From the NCBI RefSeq assembly GCF_025024155.1, contig NW_026251831.1, positions 17,376-81,375 of the forward strand: 64,000 nt of DNA. Reading direction: 5' to 3'. Below, in pieces: positions 35,119 through 46,887 of the stretch. Within the stretch, counting starts at the first letter, position 1. Each line of letters begins with the position of its first letter. The notes under the pieces were generated by a model that saw nothing but the letters and a program-made list of their open reading frames with translations, ran no database searches and was not told the DNA's origin. Made by a program: the position numbers and the translations under genes. This stretch comes from Gamsiella multidivaricata (Eukaryota; Mortierellomycota; Mortierellomycetes; Mortierellales; Mortierellaceae).

Positions 35119-35954
35119 TGCTGGCAAATGGGGCCGAGTCCGAGTGGTACATATGCAACTCGCATTGGAACGAGCTGTGCTGCTTACGTATTAAGGGTTT
35201 TATGTGACTCTTTGAAATTTTTATTTATGCGCTGTTCGCAGCAGGCCTCCGAAGCTCCCTCTTTCACTTTCAATATGGTATTGAAATGCAGCGTCAAATC
35301 TGTCTGGGAGTCAAATGCGTTTAGGGAGACACACACATCCACATTTATCCATGGACACATTGAAGGACAGTACATCCAGCCATTCAGCCATCCAACCATC
35401 CATTCCACTTGGCCGACCATTGCGATATTGATCTCCATTTTATCTCGATATCCATCTGCGGAGACAACATCACGGCCATCCCCAAGAAGATTCATCAATG
35501 GGATGGCTATTTTTGCGAAAGGGTCATGGAACGGCATACGAAGGATATTTTAACCAAAGAGGGAATTCAGGCCCTGTTTGAATTTTCAGTCCAAGAGTTG
35601 TGGGATCACTTGAGCAGGACAGGAAGAATGCATCATCGTACGAGCTCATCAAAAAGAAAGAGCAAGGATCTGTCTCATCGTTTCTGGACTCTGGATCGCT
35701 TCTTTGGTCGAAGTGACAAACTTTTCGTGGAAGGCTATTTAAACCTATTCTCGCTGTGTCAGGATGGAGGTTATAGGTGGATCGACAACATAACTGCAGC
35801 GACTGATCTACACAATCGGTCGGCAAGAACAGCAATCCTGGATTCCGCCTGAATTAGGACCTACTTCCCTCAACCCGCAACTTCATACTTCCGACTTTTC
35901 TCAACAAGTAACTCACCACTCGCGTCTGTTTATCCTATGAACTTCCTTTAACAG
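35119..35954 (+). other. promoter and likely first intron of the eS26 gene
   Basis: This 836-base stretch is upstream of the first certain eS26 exon. The only ATG followed directly by GT is at 35275-35277. An ATG-only first exon is common in ribosomal-protein genes and would give a ~677-base first intron. Inside it lies an open frame of 147 codons (35409-35852, plus) with no recognised domain. It could be chance, an old insertion fragment or a small gene. Confidence 0.35.
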
Positions 35955-36757
35955 ACCGTCAAGAGAAGAAACCACGGACGCAACAAGAACGGTCGCGGCC
36001 ACGTTAAGCCCGTCCGCTGCTCCAACTGCTCTCGCTGCGTCCCCAAGGACAAGGCCATCAAGCGTTACACCGTCCGTCCTATGGTCGAGTTGGCCGCCGT
36101 CCGTGATATCACTGAGGCTCTTGTCTACAAGGGTAAGGGATCGCAACCGCAATAGCAGCGCAAGGAACAAAGTGAAATTAGAATTCCTCAGTATATTTGG
36201 TTCGACAACACAACAGCAACATCAGTGGCAATTTTTACGATTTGAGGACGAAGTTCTGGCTGGTATATGGAAACATGGATATCAGGGAACTACATGTTTC
36301 TCGGAAGGAAAGCTTTTTACGACTAGAAACATAATTTGGATTGGCATCAACTCTGGATCAGGGAGAACAAGTATCATGGACTGGAGAACACGACATCTGA
36401 CATTACATGTCTTTTTTATATAATTCTGTTCCTATAGAGTACACCTTGCCCAAGTTCTACATCAAGATTCACTACTGCATCTCCTGCGCCGTTCACGCCC
36501 ACATTGTCCGTGTCCGCTCGCGTGTGGGTCGTCGCAGCCGTGCTCCCCCACCACGCTTCCGTTTCAAGGTAACACTCCTCGATTTGCAGGATGCTGCAGG
36601 ACGTTTAATTGAACTATGGCTTTTAATGCTGGAGACTATCATACTGGAAAGCAAAGGACATATCGATACTTACGTTTTTGCCTTTGTATTATATTGTATC
36701 CCATTCTAATAGGATGGCAAGAAGGTTGCCCCCGCCCAGCCTGCCAAGCCTCTGTAA
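35955..36757 (+). CDS. RPS26: 40S ribosomal protein eS26 (RPS26)
   Basis: Seen: exons 35955-36132, 36438-36568 and 36713-36757 join in phase, and the product matches eS26 throughout. It has [19 protein letters not shown] at the N-terminus, the zinc-binding [37 protein letters not shown] and the PPPRFRF motif. The tail [14 protein letters not shown] is short and Lys/Pro/Ala-rich, as in other fungi. Family knowledge: eS26 sits at the mRNA exit channel of the small subunit and contacts the Kozak region. The initiator Met must be on a separate 5' exon, because the acceptor at 35953-35954 leads directly into Thr-Val-Lys. The best candidate is the ATG at 35275, followed by GT. Introns of 305 and 144 bases separate the later exons. 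Confidence 0.95.
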
Positions 36758-37332
36758 AGCACTTGTTTTTTTTATTCTTTCCGGTTCTCGAATGGTCATT
36801 TCTGAGCGAAGAAAAAGAAACGGCGTACATGGCTTCTTTTTGTCCCATCCTTAATAAACGATTTTCAGAAGAAAGAGTAGTTGAAGGACGCTCTCTTTTG
36901 AATGGTCTTTATTCATTTTGAAAAACAATATGATGCTTGAGCTCTGAAAGTCGCGTGCGACTGAAGGTTGCTGGCTGTGCTGTCACTTCTCCCTTTTTTT
37001 CGCGGAGCCCGCTGTGGCGCGTCTTTAATCAGAAGTGGGAAAAATGCCAAGACCGACAAATAGAAAGGATGTCTGTGTCCCTTGGCCCTGGGATAATGCT
37101 CAATTGAGCAAACGAAGGACACGTTCTCCCACCACTCCCACTTTTTTTCCTCCTTCCTTTTACTCATCTCCATCCTCTCATTCCCACTTCTACTCTCATC
37201 TTTCATTCGAACTGCTTTTGTTTTGTTACGCTTTTTTTTTGACGTATATACCTTCTTTTTTTTTTTATCGGACGCGTGGTTGGTACTCTACCCTGTGCGT
37301 GTTCAGTTGCACGCCTCACATCAGCGGGATAC
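36758..37332. other. intergenic, CT-rich promoter
   Basis: No gene is seen in these 575 bases. From 37130 to 37270 it is pyrimidine-rich with runs of T, the probable promoter and leader of the membrane-protein gene that follows. Confidence 0.5.
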
Positions 37333-39736
37333 ATGCCCTCCTCTGCAGTTGCTGCCGCTTTGCAGGATCTTTCTTGGTTCGCCTCTGGTCTTAAGCAATT
37401 CTACCACTCCCTGCACCACTGCCTCCAAACCTGTTCCAGAACCCGCTCCCGTTCGCTCCTCCTCTCCCTCTCGATTCAATGCCTCGTCTTCCAATCCCTC
37501 CTCAATTTCTTAGCCTCCCGTTTCTCAACTAGCATCTGCGCAAGCTTCAGTCAACTTCTTTATCCCACCCTCCTCCTCTATCGATACCTCACCCCTCAAG
37601 CCTGGGATGACCTCTTTATGGACACCGTTCGTGCCCTTGGGTGCGATGCCCGCCCTGATATCGCAGCCCGTCCCGCGCCTCCTTACTTTGTCCAGCTTCG
37701 GCAATACATCTGCAGAACCGCCAAGGTCTACTTCATCATTGGAGCCATCCATTGGCTCGTCAACCAGCAAGGGTTCCTTCGGTGGCCTTCTCAGATCCTT
37801 GCGCTTCTGGCCGTACAGCATTACCTCCTCTATCGAGGTGTTCATCACACGCTCCTAATACTCCTCGCCGCCACCGCCATAATCGGGCCTGGACAGACCG
37901 TCTGGATCGTCCAGGTCTCGGTTCAGCAACAAGTCTTCCTCTACGAACTTATGCAACCCTATCTCACCCGTGCGCAATTCAAACCCTGGGAGGAACACGC
38001 CTGGTGGAACGAGCATGAGATGGAATTGTGGGGGTTCGCCTTTGGCACCTGGACGATCTGTTCTATCCCTGTGATCGGCGTCGCCGCGGTTCCGGTCATG
38101 ATCCCTGCGGTGGCCTTCTTGTTATCGAGATCTTGCGGACTCATGATGGAGACTTCAGGGCATGAGCTTTCGGGTGATATTCTCGAGAAGCGCACTCCGG
38201 GCGTCAAGGCTGTAGCGGAAGGAAAAAGTAAAGCTGTCGGGGGGGATTGGGGTTCCAGCCGGGTGCAGACCTTTATCAGGAGTATCTTTCCTCAAGGAAA
38301 TGGAAATAGCAATAACGGTGGTGGCGGTAGTAAGATAAGTTGGCAACCGAAACATTCAAAGAGGACGGTGGCTGGCAAGGACGAGGATGAAGAGCAGACG
38401 ATCGCGTTCTGGAAACTGGATCAGGGCGTCGGAAGCGTGGTCAGTGAGGAACAGGTCCGAATGGATAGGGGTCTTATGGAGGCGCAGAAACAGGGTCAGC
38501 ATGCAAGGTTTCGTCAAACGGTTGAGCAACAATACCAGCACCAGCACCAGCACCAGCACCAGCACCAACATCAACACCAACACCAACGTGTCCAGGATGA
38601 CTCATCTTCATCGCCGACTTCTGCGCTCGCGTCGTCTTTAGCGTCACCACCAGCAGTAGTACTAGCAGGGCCGTCGTCAGGAGCAGAGCCTGACAACTCG
38701 TATCGTTCAATGGACCTGCCGCAGTATAACCCCAGCGACAGGAGGACGGTCGAGACAGCACCTTCGGCCCCACCAGCGCCAGCTCTGTCGTTCACGCCAC
38801 CACTGGTCTCGAGTGATATGTCAAGTTATTTAGGACGTCTATCCGTCGATTCTTCCAGTCAGGACGTTCATCGCGTCGAGCCTGAGTCTGAATCTGCGTC
38901 TGTGTCTGAATCGGCATCCTTGAACCTGTCAAGCCAGCAGCAGCAAAATTTGAGAAATAGGGCACAGGCGGAGGAGAACCGAAAGCGAACGGAAGAAAGC
39001 AGGCGTCGCGCAGAGAGGCATCGACGTGGTGCTGAAGAGATCCGTCGCGCTGCGGATGGAAGCAGACGCTTGGCGGAGGATATCAGACAGCTTCCAGGTG
39101 GGCTTAGACGTGCCGCTGCCTCCATGGTCTCAAGCCTGCAGGCACCAGAGGCAGGCAGTCAACGCGGAAGATGATGAGACGGACGATGATGATGGTGACG
39201 ATGATGATGATGGTGACGATGATGATGATGGTGACGATGATGATGATGATGATGACGACGATATCGAGTTCGTTAGCTCATTGAGCAGAGGTCCCCGCGA
39301 TCCTGAGCTGGAAGATCATTATGACCAGGAGTTCGAGGAATACGATCCCCAGGGTGGACCTATCGAACAGATTCCTATGCGATCGAGATCGAGACCTGAC
39401 CAGCAACAGCAGCGACAGCTCAACGGCGGTGTGCCTGAGGAAACAAGCGGCATCCGACAGCGCGGACAACGACAACATCATTCGCGTAAACATTCCGATG
39501 GTAACAGGGACAGAGACAGGGACAGGAGAAGGAGCGACGACATAAGCAACATCGTAGCACCAGGTCCTCGACGACGACAACAAGGACTCTATCGATCAAT
39601 GAGCGATACGACGGCAGAAACTAGCCATAGTGCACTGCCCTATAGCCCAACGACGATGATGCACTTGACCCCGTCTATGCCGATGCGTCGGCTCCCCCCA
39701 CGTGTCCCTTCTGCGGCCTCTACGATAGCGCCGTGA
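37333..39736 (+). CDS. polytopic membrane protein, EI24/Rrt8-like, with acidic C-tail
   Basis: Seen: ATG at 37333 (MPSSAVAAALQDLSW), exon 1 to 39097, a ~61-base intron, exon 2 39159-39736, total about 780 residues. If the intron is retained the frame stops at 39174 instead. The N-terminal half has several hydrophobic segments (VYFIIGAIHWLVNQ, ILALLAVQHYLLY, HTLLILLAATAIIGP, WTICSIPVIGVAAVPVMIPAVAF), followed by the MMETSGHELSGD region. The pattern recalls EI24/CysZ-like and yeast Rrt8/lipid-droplet families. The C-terminal half is soluble and low-complexity: a Gln-His repeat (38525-38590), an Arg/Glu-rich helix and, after the intron, a long Asp run. An ATG at 37276 in the same frame is a possible upstream start. 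Function is not assigned. Confidence 0.7.
39186..39264 (+). repeat. GATGATGGTGAC trinucleotide-type repeat (poly-Asp)
   Basis: Tandem GAT/GAC/GGT triplets encode an Asp-rich run with periodic Gly in the membrane-protein gene. An in-frame coding microsatellite, likely length-variable. Confidence 0.85.
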
Positions 39737-40254
39737 GAGAGCGGAAGGTTTAAGGCAATTATTGCTTAGAATATGCAGAGCCTTGACCAGGCTCTAATCA
39801 AGAGACTGGGGGCACGCAGTAGGAAGAGGTGGGGGCATAGTTCTCATGTCCCATTGCCATCGCCGTCGCTGAGGGAGAGCTTAGTTCTCGAGGTAGAGGA
39901 GGCGGAGAAGGGAGGAAGGAGAACAAAGACAGCGCTAAGTTAGTGCTTGGGTCCTATAGCAAGGACCTCGCATGAGTTACAGGAGTCAGTTTTCGTAATA
40001 AAGCGTCGTACAAGACACATGTACTGTAAAAAGCGTGCGGAACAAACTCTTTACTGCTTGTAATTGTTTTTGTGACATATTCATGGGCAAAGCCAAGGGG
40101 AGGGGAGGTGTTCAATGGATTCTAGTTTTTATTCGTACTTTAAAATACACATGGAGGATAAATGGTTCCTGCATGTCTACGGTAGTTTTTTTTTTTTTTT
40201 TTTTTTTTTTCTCATCAGTCGTGAAATTTGTTTTCAAAATCCTAAGAAACTCAC
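39737..40254. other. convergent 3' flank with poly-T tract
   Basis: No gene is seen in these 518 bases between two convergent genes. A ~24-base T tract lies at 40187-40210. Confidence 0.5.
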
Positions 40255-42743
40255 TTATTTAAAGTCAGCCGCGATCTTGACCCAGACCGTATCCGGGTGC
40301 CTGGCCGAAATGGGATCCTGATCCAAATGAATTTGCGCTGTAAAATACTGTGTATCGTACTCCAACGGCACGGTGCTCTTCTCCGTCGCATAGATCTCTC
40401 CGACAGCCACATTCGCCGTGCCCCTCACCGGCAACTTCTGAGGACCACCCTTGGTCTTATAATTCAGCTGCTTGATATCCGACACCAAACTCTCGTTATC
40501 CATCACGAAGCCACCAGGGAAGGAGAAATACGAAAGCGGGGTCTTGTAGATGCCTCCAACGGCATAGGTCTTGACCTTGTGCTCGATGTTGAAACGGGTC
40601 GCGATCATCGTGCAGGCAGATCCACAGAACCCGTTCGTGACAATGGCCATGTCCGAGGGCTTCCAGGGCAGGGTGTGGTTCTTGGCCAAGGGCAGGAAGG
40701 GCCATGCGTAGTCGAAGTAGTTCTTCTGGGTGTAGGTTTGGGTTGTACCGCCGCGCTTCAGGCTCACAGGCTTCGTGAACATCGAGGCATCCGTGTAGGG
40801 CTTCGAGGTCGCAACGCTATTGTATCCACGGGCATCAAAGACCGAGCGCGCCTGAGCCTGCTTGATCGCAACCTTGGCAGCGCCCTGGACATAATCATTC
40901 GCACGGAGGTCCTCGACGAAATAGGGCTTGGCCTTCGGGAACATCAGCGCGTTAATAAAGTAGGCGAAATCGACCGATCCACCACCGTTGTTGGTCATGT
41001 CCAGGATCAGTTTCTTGCATCCACCGTCGCGGAGGGTCTCGAGCCCCTGGATGAACTGAAGATAATCCGACGCATCGAACTTGAAGTACGCAGCCTCCTC
41101 CGATGCAATAACTGCAACACAGGCATTCGACTTGTTGATCTTGTAGAACGCCGTCGTCGCCGTGATCAGAACCTCGGTTGCCTTCGTGATCGTCTGTGCC
41201 CCACCGTTACGTCCGTTCTTTCCGCCCTTGGGCAATCTGATCGCTCCACGCTCACGGTACAATGTCGTGGCCGGGGCCTCGTTCCACCTGGGCGCGATTC
41301 CATTGTTCGTTCCATTTTTGGAGTTGTTCTTATTGCGGTTGTTATCGTACGGCGAGAGCGGCGCCAAGCACTGGACGTCCCAATAGGTCTTCGTATCCTT
41401 GAACGTGTTGAACTCAAAATCATCCGAGGGCTGAACAATCCAGGGGACCGTCAGTTTCTGGACCGCGCCGGTACCGCACTGGATCGTGTACTCCATCGAG
41501 GACTTCTTGGGAACTTCCCAGCGTTTGGAGAAGCCTCCGGGACTGATGAGCCAATCATTGTACCAGGATGTCGAGGCCAGAGCGTCGTTCAGACGGACAC
41601 CGGGGTCTTTAGAGATCGCCGAGGTCCGGTCCGTAAAGTCCTGAATGGCCTTCAGGGCTGGGACGCCGTCAATCGTCTGAACGGCGCAGTCGACGATGCC
41701 TGTCTTGGGGACGCCCTTCTGGGTGTCGTCCGCATAGAAAACTCGCACGGTCTGGACGCCGTTGACCACGGGTGCGTACAATGAAATCGGCTGTGCGAAT
41801 GAAGCCGTATGATAGCAATCGCCTGGAATGTGTCGAAAGTAGTAATCAAAAGCCAAAATGGGCGAAGCACCAAAGTTAGGTCAATAACTCATTCCCGCTA
41901 GCGAACCCCTCTTCGCCTCCTTCATAGAATTAAAAATCAAAAGAATTGCTTACTTCTGTAGGCGAGATGACCATCATTAGCCGAGAAGGTCAAGTAAGTC
42001 AGCGCCATCTGGAAGTCATAATCGTTCGTCCACTTGGTTGCCCGAATCTTCTTCAACCCGGCCATCAAATCGACCGTTGCGGTCTTGAACGGAGCCTTCG
42101 TGGGCTCCTTGGCCTGGTCCACAAACACGTAAAAGTTACCGATCAAGCTCTCGAGGGACGTCAGAGTCTTCTCTGCGACATCGGCCTTGAAACTCTGGGC
42201 ACGGTAGCAATCCCGCACCGTGTTGAACTTCAACAACGAGTCCGAGTTCTTGCCTTGGGCCGCCAATTCGCTGCAGGGGTCCTTGGGTTTAGGCTGAGGA
42301 GAAGTCGTTGATTTGGCTGCAGTGGTGGTAGTCTTGGTAGTGGTAGCCGTTTTGGTAGTGGTAGCAGCTTTGGTAGTGGTAGCAGCTTTGGTAGTGGTAG
42401 CAGCTTTGGTGGTCGTAACCGCTTTGGTGGTCGTAACAGCTTTGGTGGTCGTAGCCGCTTTGGTGGTCGTAGCCGCTTTGGTGGTCGTAGCCGCTTTGGT
42501 GGTCGTAGCCGCTTTGGTGGTCGTAGCCGCTTTGGTGGTCGTAGCCGCTTTGGTGGTCGTAGCCGCTTTGGTGGTCGTAGCCGCTTTGGTGGTCGTAGCC
42601 GCTTTGGTGGTCGTAGCCGCTTTGGTGGTCGTAGCGGCCTTGGTAGTGGTGGTAGTAGACTTTGGTGCGCTGTCAATTGGAGCGGCATTGACGGAGACGA
42701 CGCCCAAGGCGATCACCAGGGAGAGGATGGAGGTAAACTTCAT
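40255..42743 (-). CDS. secreted S41-family serine peptidase with Thr-rich repeat linker
   Basis: Seen: two exons (42743-41954, 41822-40255) give 785 residues. A clear signal peptide (MKFTSILSLVIALGVVS) precedes a ~110-residue mucin-like linker of about 17 Ala-Ala-Thr-Thr-Thr-Lys units. The rest matches fungal S41 peptidases: an N-terminal domain with YFTFSANDGHLAY-type motif (read as TYLTFSANDGHLAYRS, joined across the intron to DCYHTASFAQP), then KKLILDMTNNGGGSVDFAY and the nucleophile region VTNGFCGSACTMIATRF with the catalytic Ser in GSA. Sites of type NxS/T suggest glycosylation. Family knowledge: these are C-terminal-processing-like peptidases; fungal secreted members are uncharacterised. 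Inference: extracellular or cell-wall exposed enzyme, with the Thr repeats heavily O-mannosylated. The start is fixed by the signal peptide, although the frame is open 93 codons further upstream. Confidence 0.9.
42313..42655 (-). repeat. 18-bp coding minisatellite in the S41 peptidase
   Basis: About 17 tandem 18-bp units, each encoding Ala-Ala-Thr-Thr-Thr-Lys or a one-residue variant (Ala-Val, Thr-Ala). The central units are identical at DNA level while the outer units differ in codons (GGTAGTGG versus GGTGGTCG on the plus strand), which points to recent expansion or homogenisation of the middle. Confidence 0.92.
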
Positions 42744-45082
42744 TATTATGGTTAAAGGAAAGGGCTGACAACTGAGTGAGCAAGAGCGCGCGTAATGTGA
42801 GGTTGAGTCGAGTAAGGAAAAACGATGAGGTGAAGATGAGACTGAGACTGAGACTGAGTCTACAAGGGGATTGGGCGATTGAGATGAAGAGCGTGTAGAG
42901 GTACAAGTGAATAAAAGCGAATAGGAATTGTTCGCTGGCTGAGAAAGAGGAAGCTGGTCCCTGACAAGGGCTGGAAGGGGTCGATAAGGAGGAGAGAGGG
43001 AAGCGAGCGTCCGGGTCGGCAACGACTCGCGTGACAGGAGAGGGTGTGAGGAAAGGGGGGAGGAGGAGGGGAAAGGGAAGTTCAGGGGAACAAGAGGGAA
43101 ACAGGGAAGGATGTCTTCACTTTATATTTATCTCCACCCCCAGCGGATGAAGAGAGGTTATGAGAGCCAGGCAATTAGAATAGACATCCCGGGGATGTTA
43201 TTATTGAAGGTGAATCTTAATCTGCCAGGGACGAACTATAAGGGGCTCTCGAACATTTCTTTGTCGTCTATGGGGTGGATGTTCAGTCTTTCTATTTGCT
43301 TACAATATATTAGTCTCCTAATGAAATATGCCCTACGCAAATGTAGTTTCTTTGTCCGTTACATCAGCAATCGAATGGACGGTACCTGAACAATGCTTCC
43401 TGCAGATACCCTGCCTCTTTTTCATTTCTAGTTACTTAATCCATTGAAGGATGCAATCTGACATTCCCAGGGACCAAATAAACAAACAAACAAACAACAA
43501 CAACAACGAGGACCGTTGGGCCTCTGAGAAAAGAGTAAACACAAAAGGGCGCCGTTGAAGAGAACAAAAAAGATTACCCAGGGTTCTCTGCCTTCTTATT
43601 GTTTCTTTTGCAAAGGAGCATGAAGAGAGCATCCAGAATGATGAGGGTACAACACGCAACACAACATGATAGACAAAGAAGCGAGAGGAAGAGAAAGCGA
43701 GAGCAAATGTACCTGCGTCAATGTATCAAGTCTCTATTTCTTTTTTCCCTGGACCAAGTCTAGTGCCGTAAACACATGCGGTCCCATAACCATCTCCAAC
43801 ACGGCGGCCACTAATCTAGTGGTTAATTATCATGGTACACAAATATGCAAGGGGCGAATTTAAAAAAGACTCTGAGCCGTTCATCATCACTTTCCCATGT
43901 GTACAAAGACTCGTTCCTGAGCGCCCAACAGCCTATCACCATACGCCAAACAGTTATTTGGTTGTCCTCGGATACAGAACCCGCCAATCAAACATACCCA
44001 TTATGACACTAATTTCAATACAGAGTGATGGGAACCTGGCAGTGTTAGGGGTTCTCGGTCCTGATGCAATCCAGGCGCCATGCTTGCAGTGTTCTCGTCA
44101 CTTCTGCTGCTCATATTAAGAGCGCATTCTTTTCCAGATACAACGAGAAGGATGCACTGCATCAGGGTATGTCCAGCGGACCAAATTACTTTAGTACCGG
44201 ATCATTTTACAATCGCGGCTGTAGTATCCCCAAAAGTACATGCAACACGTCCAGAACACAATACATGGGGCCTTGCAGAATAGCAATATACGCGAGCATT
44301 TGTATTCATACCTGTATCCGTATCCATATCCGTATCCATGTCCATATCCACGGTCAACTCAGCTCAAGCGTGACAGAAATGAGTAATGGATTATTTCTTG
44401 TATATACTCTAATGCCGTCGATTCTAATATCCATACGACTTTTGAAAAGCTGGATACTGACATTATCTCCAAACCTGAGCACCACATTCGTACCGCCAAG
44501 AACCTCAAAACCTAATCGTAGCCTGATGCAACCCTTCCTCTAACTATATTTAACGTGGGAGCTCCTCAATTGACCTGTGCATGTATCCCATCCACAAGAA
44601 CAACAGTAAACTCGTGAGCTTAACCATCAAGTCACCCTCATCCATATATGTAGTATGTTCACCAAAGTCCAGTATCCTATCCCTATTGCCACTAGAGTCC
44701 ACAGCTCCTAATACTTTGCTTCTCTCATTCTTTCCACCTCTTCCATTCGCACTAAAGCACACCCAGGCATGACAACTCCTTTAATCCAAAGAAAGCACCC
44801 CATCTGTCCAAGACCAGTAGGCGCGTCAGTCGCTTTGTCCCTACGACAGATACCATCTCCTGCGTTGGAGTCCCCAAGAACTGATTCAAAGAACTCGTCT
44901 TTCCGATTTGGTAGACTATTTATTTTCTTAATCCTGTAAAATTATGTTGCTGCCTATGCTGTGTCCCAGTCTACACAGCGCCGTAGTTCTCGATACGATA
45001 CACGAAAGGGAAAGGATTTGCTTCCATAGTCTCACAGTCTGAAAGCGAACTAGACCCCCGCCCACTTGTCCTCATTATCAGA
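42744..45082. other. 2.3-kb region without a certain gene
   Basis: 42744-43110 is the promoter and leader of the S41 gene, with GA-rich runs. The remainder shows no gene I can support. A possible small spliced minus-strand gene at 44354-44770 is listed separately. On the plus strand a short lectin-like run (SIQSDGNLAVLG, ~44011-44046) is not sustained. Confidence 0.4.
44354..44770 (-). CDS. possible small spliced protein, unknown
   Basis: Seen: on the minus strand a frame with FSANGRGGKNERSKVLGAVD and TTYMDEGDLMVKLT can be joined in phase over a ~60-base GT-AG intron (acceptor near 44519) to RLRLGFEVLGGTNVVLRFGD and DIRIDGIRVYTRNN, ending with TGA at 44354. The composition is beta-rich and protein-like, but no family is recognised and no 5' exon was found. 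This may be the end of a decayed gene. Confidence 0.25.
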
Positions 45083-46449
45083 TTATTGAGGGAGCTCAAA
45101 CTTGGCGCCTTTCAGTACCCTACGAACATTTAATAATTAGAACATACAAAAAATAAAAATAAAAGAGCAGAACAACACGCGTTAGGAGCACTCTTTACCA
45201 ATCATACTCTTCATCTATGCAATTTAGATCCACAGGTACACATTTTTCGAAGACTTACTTTGTGAAGTAGATAAAGAAGAAATCGCAGTAGAGACCCGTC
45301 TGGATCGTTCCTGCAACCCAGACAATCCAGTCCACATAGCCTTCCGTGAAGTAGCGGTAGATCCAGTTGACGAGGTACAGTGCACGGTACGCTCCCAGCG
45401 CAAACAGATAGTGCGTCGTGATCACTTCAGCCTCGCCAGTCTTTGTCAGCATGAATAGCTGTGGCAAGATCGCGACCGCCTCCAAGTAGACGGAGAAAGT
45501 CCACAGAATCTATGCCCAGTTATAAAAAAAACAGCGAGTGTTAGCTTTAAAAAGCCATGTAGTTTTTGGAATGCAGATGAAAGTGTCCAGAAAGAGGGCC
45601 GGCGGATAGTGTCTGTGCGGAGAATGATGCCACCAAATTAATTGAGTAATTAATCGGACTGAATTTGTTGTATAGGTGGTATTGAAGGCCTAGGCGATTT
45701 TATCCGTGATAAAGGAACCCAGACTGGCGGTGATCTCGTTGTTTCATGTATCAATTGTTACGAGTGCTCCTGATGCTGTTGCGCGTCTAAAGCACAGAAA
45801 AATACGGCCAATTCCTGACAAATCAACCTCGCTCCAAAGCAGCCCATGATATTCACTCCATGTCCTTGAAGAAAGCATTGTCCAATTGCAAGCAGCAGTA
45901 AAACTGAAGCAAATGTTGTACTTTACCTCCTGGAAAGTAAAGGTATAGTTAGCGATCAATGACAAGAGGGCGGCCCCTCCGACGATGTACTGGACCTGGA
46001 AAGTATCCAGACGGGGATCGTTCGTCGCCTTGAACTTGAACTTCATCAGATAGACAATGTAAAGCGATGAGGAGATGAAGAAGATCTTCATCGATGTGTT
46101 GTACAGTGACAGGAATTGCGTCACCAGATCCGTATACCGCGTCAAGAACACGGCCGCATACAACGCCTGCGTCTTGAATGAGATGCCTATTTCGTTGTTT
46201 GATATTGCGAGAGTGGGAAGGTTGAGTTGATTAAAGAGGGTGAACGCGCCTTTTCTTTCTTCCTTTGCCTACTTCGGAAGTAGTGCGTCATTGCGGCCTC
46301 CAACGGTTTGATTCACTTTGGATATGTGAGGAACTTGATCGAGCAAGTCGTTATTTACCTGCAACCGAACGCGTCTTCTGCATCTTTAACAGCAGGATAA
46401 AAATGGATGCCAGATGCATCAGATCTGCAACGAGACGGAACAGATTCAT
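45083..46449 (-). CDS. ERD2: ER lumen protein-retaining receptor (KDEL/HDEL receptor)
   Basis: Seen: four exons fit exactly (46449-46359, 46186-45927, 45509-45259, 45119-45083), giving 212 residues, the usual KDEL-receptor length. The last exon is only 37 bases and supplies the C-terminus [11 protein letters not shown]. Landmarks are [41 protein letters not shown], the NDPRLDTFQ loop, [21 protein letters not shown] and the [20 protein letters not shown] helix. Seven membrane helices are expected. Family knowledge: the receptor binds C-terminal HDEL/KDEL of escaped ER proteins in the Golgi at low pH and returns them in COPI vesicles. The cytosolic tail keeps the Lys pair region (LKGAK) used for COPI binding. 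Confidence 0.96.
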
Positions 46450-46887
46450 GGCGACTTCAAGTATTCCCTTGTATCCGTGTAATAAGAATGTTGATTGCCG
46501 TCCCAGTCGAGCTATTCTGGTTCGCTGATAGCTTCTGTCGTTTTTTTTTGGGGGGGGGAGATAGATGATCGGAAATAGGCACTTAATAAAGAGGATGGAT
46601 GAGAGTAGAGTGGAGTGCAGGAATGGAGAGGAATGGCGGATGAGCAATGCCTCATCTCTTTCTTTTCTAGACTGGGTCCACCGTACGTTTGAGCCACTTG
46701 GATCATTGCACGTCCCTGGTGCGCTGGCTAAATTAGACCATTGATTGGCTGAAACCTCACGTACATACGTATATTCTAATCTTGTCATTTTCGGTCCAGA
46801 CGCGTCTGAACAACCTATCGGTCCCTCAATCTCGGACAATATCTAGGTAAGGACAAATACCAATACACAACAAAAGGGCCCAGAAGG

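Noticed and set aside
38525..39264. CAGCAC and GAT repeats as CRISPR-like arrays
   Set aside because: They are in-frame coding microsatellites (Gln-His and poly-Asp) without spacers, in a fungal gene.
40297..41784. 495-codon plus-strand frame opposite the S41 peptidase
   Set aside because: Antisense shadow of the real gene, without a family match.
43832..44130. plus-strand bulb-lectin-like run (SIQSDGNLAVLG)
   Set aside because: Only one short match, the frame breaks soon after, and no second QxDxNxVxY repeat is seen.
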